From the NCBI GenBank assembly GCA_016458225.1, contig JAEMGR010000016.1, positions 186,001 through 250,000 on the forward strand: a DNA stretch of 64,000 bases, read 5' to 3'. The DNA comes from Myxococcaceae bacterium JPH2. Lineage in GTDB: Bacteria; Myxococcota; Myxococcia; Myxococcales; Myxococcaceae. A program made the position numbers and the translations under genes. Position 1 is the first letter of the stretch. Every line of letters starts with the position of its first letter. Under the pieces are notes generated by a model. That model saw only the letters and a program-made list of their open reading frames with translations. It searched no databases and was not told where the DNA came from. Positions 30,915-37,624 of the stretch are shown one piece after another.

Positions 30915-32093
30915 TCAGCGCGGAGTGAGCTGCAAGAGCCCCGCGTCCACGAAGCCCTGGAAGAACTTCAGCGCCTCCAACTCCTGGAGCGGCGACACGT
31001 GGACGATGGCGGCGACGTCGCGCCGGCCATCCACGCGCGACAGGAGATAGCGCTCGGGCGCGGACAGCGGCGTCGACTTGAGCTGCGCGGGCGTCACCAG
31101 CAAGCCGGGCACGCGCCCGGGCTCCATCAGCTCCTTGCGCAGCAGCGTCAGCAGCTTCGCCTCGGCGGACTTGAGCAGCGCGGTGGATGCAGGGGAGGGC
31201 GACATCTCGTGCGCGCGGCGCGCCAGGGCTTCGCCGTCTCGCAGGTTGCCCGCGTCGATGAACATCTGCGCGGCCTGGAGCACCTCGTCGGATGAGGACT
31301 CCGAGCCGATGACTCCGTCGCTGGGCGCGTCCTCGTCCTCCACGACGACGACGGGGCCGGAGGCTCGCACGGGCGCGGCCTCGGGCGGCTCGTCCGACAC
31401 CTTCACCGCGTCCAGGCGATAGAGCGCATAGAGGCGCTGATAGAGGAAGAAGTCCGTGGCGTGCATCGCCATGGCGATGCCGTCGATGGAGAGGCCCTCC
31501 TTGATGTGCTGGACGATGCGCTCGTCCACGCCGCCGGGCTTGCGCTCGGGCAGCTTGCGCTCGTCCACCGTCAGGCGCACGCCGCCCATTGGGAACACGG
31601 CGCGGATGGCCTCCCACGCGGTTTCGCGGAACTCTCCCTCGCGGTGCACGTCCAGCAGGTCCACGCGGATGTCGAGGCCCTCGATGTCGGGCGCGTCGTC
31701 CGCGGCCTCGAAGGCGAAGTCGCCGTCCTGCCAGGGGAACGCGTCCAGCAGCATCTCGCGGAACTTGTGGCTCAGCGTGTTGCGCACCGTGGACTCGGGC
31801 ACCAGGCCCGTCATCACCAGGATCTTCCCGAGGAAGATGCGCGTCTCGGCCTGCGTGGCGAAGGCCTTCTCCAACTGGTCCTCCGTCAGGTGCCCCATGT
31901 TGATGAGGAACTGACCGAAGAACTCGCGCGCCTGATTGGAGCTGGCGCTGGTGACGTGGCCCTCGCTCAGCGCGAACTGCTTGCGCACGTCCCCCCGCTC
32001 CAGCCTCAGGGTGCCTGTGGCGCGGCGATTCCCGAGATGGACGACGAGGTCCTTGAGGGGCATCGTCGAGAAGTCACCAGACAGGCCACGCAT
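30915..32093 (-). CDS. DUF4388-domain protein
   Basis: A 392-aa cytoplasmic protein. The N-terminus (about 1-100) is a DUF4388 domain, MRGLSGDFSTMPLKDLVVHL with TGTLRLERGDVRKQFALSEG, as found beside myxobacterial signalling and motility proteins. The middle is helical, and the C-terminal part (about 300-392) resembles the tail repeated in such proteins (LLSRVDGRRDVAAIV, LEALKFFQGFVDAGLL). I chose ATG 32093 because it starts DUF4388; the frame is open to 32963 but overlaps the divergent glutaredoxin gene. Function unknown. Confidence 0.8.
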   Translation of the reverse strand: MRGLSGDFSTMPLKDLVVHLGNRRATGTLRLERGDVRKQFALSEGHVTSASSNQAREFFGQFLINMGHLTEDQLEKAFATQAETRIFLGKILVMTGLVPESTVRNTLSHKFREMLLDAFPWQDGDFAFEAADDAPDIEGLDIRVDLLDVHREGEFRETAWEAIRAVFPMGGVRLTVDERKLPERKPGGVDERIVQHIKEGLSIDGIAMAMHATDFFLYQRLYALYRLDAVKVSDEPPEAAPVRASGPVVVVEDEDAPSDGVIGSESSSDEVLQAAQMFIDAGNLRDGEALARRAHEMSPSPASTALLKSAEAKLLTLLRKELMEPGRVPGLLVTPAQLKSTPLSAPERYLLSRVDGRRDVAAIVHVSPLQELEALKFFQGFVDAGLLQLTPR

Positions 32094-32114
32094 CGAACGC
32101 CCATCCTGCAACGC

Positions 32115-32393
32115 ATGAGAGTCGATATCTACTCGAAACCCAATTGCTCCCTCTGCGAGAAGGCGAGGGTCGTGGTCGAGGAGGTGCGTGCTCGCATCCC
32201 CTTCGAGCTGCGGATCCTCAGCATCCTCGAGGACCCTGAGCTTCTGACCCGCTGGCGTTACGAAATCCCCGTGGTGGTCATCGACGGGGTGCCCGCCTTC
32301 ACGCTCCAGGTGGATGCCGAGTCCCTGGAAGCCCGGGTGCGTGAGGCAATGGGTGGCATACCCGTTGCTAAATCGCTCGCCCGGGATGGGTAG
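32115..32393 (+). CDS. Glutaredoxin-like protein (DUF836)
   Basis: A 92-aa thioredoxin-fold protein with active site CSLC (C11, C14) in the first strand-helix turn, VDIYSKPNCSLCEKAR, and the cis-Pro loop YEIPVVVIDG, as in small DUF836/glutaredoxin-like proteins. It is divergent from the DUF4388 gene with only 21 bp between starts, so promoters overlap the genes. The partner is unknown. Confidence 0.82.
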   Translation: MRVDIYSKPNCSLCEKARVVVEEVRARIPFELRILSILEDPELLTRWRYEIPVVVIDGVPAFTLQVDAESLEARVREAMGGIPVAKSLARDG

Positions 32394-32517
32394 GGCCGCG
32401 CCCTTCACCTGGAAATCCAGGGGGATGCACGCCGTGGAGGAGGGGGAGGGGCTGTAATTCCGGGCGGCGGGCGGAGGGCATCGTGGGTCAAAAAGTGCTG
32501 TCGGGGAGGGCGCGACG

Positions 32518-33471
32518 GTGGGTGTGAGACACAAGCGCGTGGGGCGGGCGGGACAGCCTCCCACGGTGCTGCTGGTCGAGCCCCGGGCTGACGCCCTGGA
32601 GCGGACCCGGGCCCTGCTGGGGGAGGCGGGGTTCCGGGTGGTTCCCGTGACGCGTTTCGACGCGGCGGCGCCCCTGTTCGAAGTGGTGCGTCCGGACGCC
32701 GCGCTGTTGGCCGCGCAGGCGCCGGACTTCGCGGCGGTGCAGGTGGCGAGGCGGCTGCGGCAGATCAGCCGAGGCACGGTGCCGTTGATGTACCTGGTGG
32801 ATCCACACGACCCCGAGGCGTGGCGGCACTGCCTGCAGAAAGGGCAGTGCGTGGACGTGGCGCCGCGCTCGGGGAGTGGGGACGAGCTGCCCATGAAGCT
32901 GCATGCGCAGCTGCGCTTGAAGCAGGCGGTGGAGCGCGCGGCGGTGGGCGAGGAGTCGAGCACCGCGCTGGCGCTGCATGACGCGGTGACGGGGCTCTAC
33001 AACCGACCGTTCCTGCTCGCGTTGATCGGCTTGGAGATGCGGCGCGCGGAGCGCTACGGCGGCAACTTCAGCGTGCTGACGGCGCGGGTGGATGGCTGGG
33101 CATCGTTCCGCAAGGAGTATGGGCGGGGGATGGCGGAGCGGCTGCTCGTGTACTGCGCGGTGGTGTTGGGGCAGACGGTGCGGGAGGCGGACGCGGTGGC
33201 GCGCGTGGGCGAATGCGAGTTCGCCGTGCTGCTGCCGGGGACGCCCACGGAGACGGTGCAGGACGTGGTGGCCCGGGTGGGGGCTCGATTCGACGCGGCG
33301 CGCTTCCAGGTGGAGGGGCGCGTGGTGCAGACGGCGCTGGGGTTGGGGGCGGTGAGCTTCCCAGACACGGTGGGCACGCCCATGCAGTTGCTGAGCGCTG
33401 CCCTCCAGACGCTGCGCCGCACGCGCGAGATTCGGCGGGCCGCCGGGGCACCGACCCGGCTGTCCGTGTGA
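32518..33471 (+). CDS. Receiver-like protein with degenerate GGDEF domain
   Basis: A 317-aa regulator. Residues about 15-130 look like a response-regulator receiver (VLLVEPRADALERTRALL) without a clear phospho-accepting Asp. The C-terminal part (about 145-300) is a diguanylate-cyclase fold (HDAVTGLYNRPFLLALIG) in which GGDEF is replaced by GECEF (231-235), so cyclase activity is unlikely; it may bind nucleotide or act as a docking domain. GTG 32518 has GGAGGG upstream. It ends 18 bp before the NtrC-type gene, so it probably acts with it. Confidence 0.82.
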   Translation: MGVRHKRVGRAGQPPTVLLVEPRADALERTRALLGEAGFRVVPVTRFDAAAPLFEVVRPDAALLAAQAPDFAAVQVARRLRQISRGTVPLMYLVDPHDPEAWRHCLQKGQCVDVAPRSGSGDELPMKLHAQLRLKQAVERAAVGEESSTALALHDAVTGLYNRPFLLALIGLEMRRAERYGGNFSVLTARVDGWASFRKEYGRGMAERLLVYCAVVLGQTVREADAVARVGECEFAVLLPGTPTETVQDVVARVGARFDAARFQVEGRVVQTALGLGAVSFPDTVGTPMQLLSAALQTLRRTREIRRAAGAPTRLSV

Positions 33472-33489
33472 GGAAGGCGGGAGGGTTCG

Positions 33490-35133
33490 ATGCACAGGGC
33501 GAGCGGAGGCGAGGGGATGGATCGGATCGCGGTACTGGTGGTCGATGACGAGGAGTCGGTGCGCACCTTTCTGTCCGAGCTGCTGGGCAGCGCGGGATAT
33601 CAGGTGCGCTGTGCCGCCAGCGGGGCCCAGGCCTTGGAGATGCTCTCGGGCGGCTCCTTTGACGCCATGCTCCTGGATGTGGTGATGCCGGAGCTGAGTG
33701 GACTGGACGTGCTGCGACGCTATCGCAGCTCAGGGGGCAGCGCGCCGGTCATCGTGCTCAGCGCGCTGGCGGGCGCGGACGACGCGGTGCGCGCGATGAA
33801 GATGGGGGCCAGCGATTACCTGTCGAAGCCGTTCGGGAATGACGAACTCCAGGATGTGCTGTCGCGAGCCCTGGGGCCTCGTGTCCCCGAGCGTGCGGGA
33901 GCCGGAGGGGGGCGGGCACTGGCGGCGACCTCGGACTCGGGCGTGGATGCTCGAGCGCTCATTTCCAATTCTTCTTCCATGCGCCGGGCGCGCGCGCTCG
34001 TCGAGCGCATCGCGGACACCGATGTGCCGGTGTTGCTCTTGGGCGAGTCCGGCACGGGCAAGGAGGTCATCGCCCGGGAGATTCACGCGCGCAGTCAGCG
34101 ACGCGGCCGGCCCTTCATCAAGGTCAACTGCGCCGCGCTGCCGGGTGAGTTGCTGGAGAGCGAGCTGTTCGGCCATGAGCGCGGGGCCTTCACGGGCGCC
34201 ACCGCGGAGAAGCCAGGCAAGTTCGAGCTGGCGGATCAGGGCACCATCTTCCTGGACGAGATTGGTGAGATGGCCATCCGCCTCCAGGCCAAGCTGCTCC
34301 AGGTGCTCCAGGACGAGGAGTTCTTCCGCGTCGGTGGCAAGAAGAGTGTCCGGGTGGACAGCCGCGTCGTCGTGGCCACGAACCGCGACCTGGAGAAGGA
34401 GATCGCCCTCGGCAACTTCCGCGAGGACCTGTACTACCGCCTCAATGTCGTGGCCATCCGACTGCCTCCGTTGCGTGAGCGCAAAGAGGATGTGCTGCCC
34501 CTCACGGATCACTTCCTGAAGAAGTACGGCCGCAACTTCATCCACGCCGCGTCGGAGCTGCCCTCGGAGGTGCTCCATGCGTTCGCCGACTATGACTGGC
34601 CCGGCAACGTGCGCGAGCTGGAGAACATGGTCCGGCGGCTGTGCGTGCTGAAGGACCCAACGCTGGTGCTCGATGAGTTGCATGCGGCGAGTCGCAGCCC
34701 CGCGAGCGCGCCCTCGCTGCCCACCGCGTATGGCGGCGACGATGGCACGCCTCTGCCGCGCGCCGAGGAGCCGGCTCGCGCGCCCGTGAGCCCCGGTGTG
34801 CAGGTGCTGGAGATGCCCGCGCGGGGTGGGGCTTCGGGGAGTGGTGTCCCCGAGCCGGTGGTGAACGCGGTCGTGCCGCCGACTCGTTACGCGAATCCGT
34901 TCGATGCGCCCCAGCCTCCGCCTCCACCTCCGCCTGCCGGGGAGCTGTCGCTCAAGGACATTGGCAAGCGCGCGGCGATGCTGGCCGAGCGCGAGGCCAT
35001 CCTCGTGATGCTCCAGCGCACGGCCTGGAACAAGCGGCGCGCCGCGACCAAGCTGCGGATCAGCTACAAGGCGCTGCTCTACAAAATCAAGGAGTGCGGC
35101 ATCGTCGACCCGCGCGCGAGCGCTGAGTTCTGA
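33490..35133 (+). CDS. NtrC-family sigma-54-dependent response regulator
   Basis: Activates sigma-54 RNA polymerase on phosphorylation. The receiver domain has VVDDEES, phospho-acceptor Asp63 (LLDVVMP) and Lys in LSKPF. The AAA+ domain has GESGTGKE, the sigma-54-contacting GAFTGA loop and LDEIGEM, all intact. A long Pro-rich linker precedes a Fis-type helix-turn-helix (KRRAATKLRISYKALLYKI). 547 aa. ATG 33490 has GGGAGGG; ATG 33517 is an alternative. No histidine kinase is adjacent. Confidence 0.93.
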   Translation: MHRASGGEGMDRIAVLVVDDEESVRTFLSELLGSAGYQVRCAASGAQALEMLSGGSFDAMLLDVVMPELSGLDVLRRYRSSGGSAPVIVLSALAGADDAVRAMKMGASDYLSKPFGNDELQDVLSRALGPRVPERAGAGGGRALAATSDSGVDARALISNSSSMRRARALVERIADTDVPVLLLGESGTGKEVIAREIHARSQRRGRPFIKVNCAALPGELLESELFGHERGAFTGATAEKPGKFELADQGTIFLDEIGEMAIRLQAKLLQVLQDEEFFRVGGKKSVRVDSRVVVATNRDLEKEIALGNFREDLYYRLNVVAIRLPPLRERKEDVLPLTDHFLKKYGRNFIHAASELPSEVLHAFADYDWPGNVRELENMVRRLCVLKDPTLVLDELHAASRSPASAPSLPTAYGGDDGTPLPRAEEPARAPVSPGVQVLEMPARGGASGSGVPEPVVNAVVPPTRYANPFDAPQPPPPPPPAGELSLKDIGKRAAMLAEREAILVMLQRTAWNKRRAATKLRISYKALLYKIKECGIVDPRASAEF

Positions 35134-35175
35134 CGCCGACTTGCGCGCGGAGCCCGAGCCCGCTATCGCGCGGGC

Positions 35176-35982
35176 ATGTCGCCTCCACTGGTGTTGCTGG
35201 GCTCGGGGTACACGCTGACGCGCCTTGCCGTGGCGGAAGCCTCGGCGGGCCGCGAGGTCCTGGCCGCGACGCGTGACCCGGACCGGCGCGCGCGGCTTAC
35301 TCAGGCGGGGGCTCGCGTGGGCTCGCTGGAGGCGGCGCTCTTGCTGGCGCCCGGCGCGCACGTGGTCGTGTCGCTGCCTCCAGAGGCGGGGCTCGATGCG
35401 CGGGTCGCCGAGGTGCTCGCGACGGCGCCTCCCGCGCGGCTGGTCTACCTGTCCTCCACGGGCGTGTATGGATCCGCGCGGGGCCAGGTGGACGAGGACA
35501 CCGCGGTGGACCCCTCGACGCCCATGTCTCGGGGGCGGCTGGAGGCCGAGGCGCGCTATCTCGCGGTGGGCGCCGTGGTGCTGCGCATCGCGGGCATCTA
35601 CGGGCCGGGTCGTGGTGCCCATCTGCGGCTGCGCACCGGGGCGTTGCGGCTTCCCGAGTCGGGGGGAGGGCGGCTCAGTCGCATTCACGTGGACGATCTG
35701 GGCCGGGCCATCCACGTCGTGCTGGAGCGCGGTGTCCCAGGCGCCGTCTACTGCGTGGCCGATGACCGGCCCGCCACGCTCGCGCAGACGGTGGGCTGGC
35801 TCTGCGAGCGCCTGGGGCTGCCGCTCCCTTCGACGGTCCCGCTGGCGCAGATGCACGAGTCGCTGCGCGGCGACCGCGCCATCTCCGCCGCGCGCTTGAA
35901 GGCGCTCGGCTGGGCGCCTCTGCATCCGGACTTCGAGGCTGGCTTCACTGCTGTCTTGGAGGAAGAGTCCCGGTGCGACTGA
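35176..35982 (+). CDS. NAD-dependent epimerase/dehydratase-like protein (YeeZ type)
   Basis: A 268-aa atypical extended SDR. It has a Rossmann start VLLGSGYTLTRLAV, LVYLSSTGVYG and a later VLRIAGIYGPGR, but no clear catalytic YxxxK (the position reads MSRGRLEAE). Such YeeZ-like proteins often have no proven substrate. The last residues (VLEEESRCD) lie in DNA that resembles the repeated start region of the GNAT gene downstream. Confidence 0.78.
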   Translation: MSPPLVLLGSGYTLTRLAVAEASAGREVLAATRDPDRRARLTQAGARVGSLEAALLLAPGAHVVVSLPPEAGLDARVAEVLATAPPARLVYLSSTGVYGSARGQVDEDTAVDPSTPMSRGRLEAEARYLAVGAVVLRIAGIYGPGRGAHLRLRTGALRLPESGGGRLSRIHVDDLGRAIHVVLERGVPGAVYCVADDRPATLAQTVGWLCERLGLPLPSTVPLAQMHESLRGDRAISAARLKALGWAPLHPDFEAGFTAVLEEESRCD

Positions 35983-36092
35983 CCGCCGCGGTGACCCTGT
36001 GGCGGCTTCGCTCCGCGGACGCTGATCCGGTTCATGCGCCGTGCGAGAGCGCCCACGCTTTCGGAAGAGTCCTCGAGGAGGATGCCCGGTGA
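35973..36092 (+). pseudogene. Truncated duplicate of the GNAT gene's N-terminus
   Basis: A 39-codon frame starting at GTG 35973 and ending in TGA at 36090. Its product aligns with the start of the downstream GNAT: AVTLWRLRSADADPV against AVTLRRLRPDEAEQV, then ESAHAFGRVLEEDAR against ESAHSFGSLPEEDAA, with a five-residue gap. The DNA before both starts is also alike (GAGGAAGAGTCCCGGTG and GAGGAGGATGCCCGGTG, 116 bp apart). The stop codon overlaps the GTG of the intact gene. A remnant of tandem duplication. Confidence 0.6.
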
Positions 36093-36613
36093 GTTCGACG
36101 GATGCCGTGACCCTGCGACGACTTCGCCCCGATGAAGCCGAGCAGGTTCGTGCCCTGCGCCAGCGCGCGCTGCGCGAGAGCGCCCACTCCTTCGGCTCTC
36201 TTCCCGAGGAGGATGCTGCCTTGCCCATCGAGGAGATGCGCGCGCGGCTCGGGGCGGGGGCACCGGAGGAGCGGGTCGCGGTGGGCGCGTTCCTCGCGGG
36301 CTCGCTGGTGGGCGTGGTCGGGCTGCGGCGCGAGGGGCGCCACAAGACCCGGCACAAGGCCACCGTGTGGGGCATGTACGTGGCGCCCGAGGCCCGCGGG
36401 ACGGGCTTGGGTCGGCGCCTGCTGCTGGCCCTGATCGAAGAGGGGCGGCGGATGCCCGGCGTGGAGCGGCTGCTGCTCGCGGTGGTCGCGGACAACGTGG
36501 CGGCCCGCTCGCTCTACCTGTCGCTGGGGTTCGAGCCGTATGGCCTGGAGCGCCGCGCCCTGCGCATGGGGGACACCTACCTCGACGAGGAGTTCATGGT
36601 GCTCTCCCTCTGA
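36089..36613 (+). CDS. GNAT-family N-acetyltransferase
   Basis: A 174-aa single-domain GNAT. It has the acetyl-CoA-binding motif A with MYVAPEARGTGLGRRLL (R/QxxGxG/A loop) and a late NVAARSLYLSLGFEPYG typical of the family's motif B. The GTG start at 36089 has GAGGAGG 7 bp upstream. Acceptor unknown. It is preceded by a truncated copy of its own N-terminus. Confidence 0.85.
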   Translation: MSSTDAVTLRRLRPDEAEQVRALRQRALRESAHSFGSLPEEDAALPIEEMRARLGAGAPEERVAVGAFLAGSLVGVVGLRREGRHKTRHKATVWGMYVAPEARGTGLGRRLLLALIEEGRRMPGVERLLLAVVADNVAARSLYLSLGFEPYGLERRALRMGDTYLDEEFMVLSL

Positions 36614-36715
36614 CAGTAGGGAGCGTGGACGGGGCCGGTGACACTCCCGGCCCGCCCTGGTGTTCGTTTGGGCGTGTGAGGGCGCTGATCCCCCGCGCGA
36701 GACCAGGAGAACACC

Positions 36716-36817
36716 GTGGATTCCACACATGAGCCGGGGGAGACGCAGGTGGGCGAAGGGGCCGAGGCAGGCCGCCAGGTCTCGGGTCCGCGCTGTCTGG
36801 GTCGGGAGGTCGCCTGA
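36716..36817 (+). CDS. Possible 33-aa small protein or leader before the caspase operon
   Basis: GTG at 36716 follows AGGAGA at 5-bp spacing and opens 33 codons, ending 3 bp before the ATG of the next gene. The product is acidic to neutral and Gly/Glu-rich (HEPGETQVGEGAEAGRQ) with no known motif. It may be a leader peptide, the remains of a larger gene, or not translated. The rest of 36614-36715 shows no gene. Confidence 0.35.
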   Translation: MDSTHEPGETQVGEGAEAGRQVSGPRCLGREVA

Positions 36818-36820
36818 GCC

Positions 36821-37624
36821 ATGGTCGCCCACACGCCGGAGTGGTTACTGGAGCGCATCGCCCTGAACGAGCTGCCCGCCTCTCACGTCGCCGCTCGCAC
36901 CCGCCTCCTGGCCGAGCTGGATGGCCCCGCTCGGTTGGCCCGATTGGAGGAGGACTCCCGCCGCACCCTGGAGCGCTTCGCGCCCGCCCAGGTGGCCGCT
37001 GAAGTGGAGCGCCGCCGCCGAACCCAGGCGCTCGCCGCCGAGCGCGCGACCGTGGCGCACCCTTGGTTCGGCTCGCTGACCCTGGGCTTTCCCGTGGCGG
37101 CGTGCCTGGTCCTCCTGGTCCTGAGCGCCTCGCGCGACCTGACGCCCGAGACGCGCGCCACCGGAGTCTCGCCGCTGGAGTGGGAGACGGTGCGCATCAA
37201 GGGCGCGGCCCGGCTGCTCGTCCACCGCCAGGGCGCGCGCGAGCCCGAATCGCTGTCGAACCACTCCCAGGCGCACCGTGGGGACCTGTTGCAGCTGAGC
37301 TACTTGTCCGGTGGCCGCCGCCATGGTGCCGTGGTGTCCCTGGACGGTCGGGGCGCGGTGACGCTGCACTTCCCCGAGCGTCTCACGGGCTCCACCGCGC
37401 TCAAGGCGGGGGAGGCCGTGTCCCTGCCGAACGCGTACGAGCTGGATGACGCCCCCTCGTTCGAGCGCTTCGTCTTCGTGACGAGTGATTCGCCGGTCGA
37501 CGTCGCAGCCGTGCTAGAGGCGGCACGCCGGGTGGCGCAGCAGCCGCAGTCCGCGCGTGAAGTGCGCCTCCCTCTGCCAGAATCGCTGGCCCAGACGTCT
37601 TTCACATTGGAAAAGGTGCCGTGA
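36821..37624 (+). CDS. Anti-sigma-like/DUF4384-type single-span membrane protein
   Basis: A 267-aa protein: cytoplasmic helical N-terminus (TPEWLLERIALNELP, then Arg/Glu-rich helices to 78) like anti-sigma factors but lacking zinc-binding His/Cys; one membrane span (about 84-102); and a periplasmic beta-rich domain with GDLLQLSYLSGG and GAVVSLDGRGAVTLHFP, which resembles DUF4384. Its stop codon overlaps the ATG of the caspase gene (TGATG), so the two are translationally coupled. No sigma-factor gene is adjacent. Assignment is by pattern only. Confidence 0.65.
   Translation: MVAHTPEWLLERIALNELPASHVAARTRLLAELDGPARLARLEEDSRRTLERFAPAQVAAEVERRRRTQALAAERATVAHPWFGSLTLGFPVAACLVLLVLSASRDLTPETRATGVSPLEWETVRIKGAARLLVHRQGAREPESLSNHSQAHRGDLLQLSYLSGGRRHGAVVSLDGRGAVTLHFPERLTGSTALKAGEAVSLPNAYELDDAPSFERFVFVTSDSPVDVAAVLEAARRVAQQPQSAREVRLPLPESLAQTSFTLEKVP

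Noticed and set aside
30915-32963. A longer (682-aa) version of the DUF4388 protein
   Set aside because: The extra N-terminal 290 residues lie antisense to the glutaredoxin-like and GGDEF-like genes; the conserved domain begins at ATG 32093.
33730-36495. A 921-codon minus-strand frame opposite the sigma-54 activator, epimerase and GNAT
   Set aside because: Shadow frame; the plus-strand genes have complete domain motifs.
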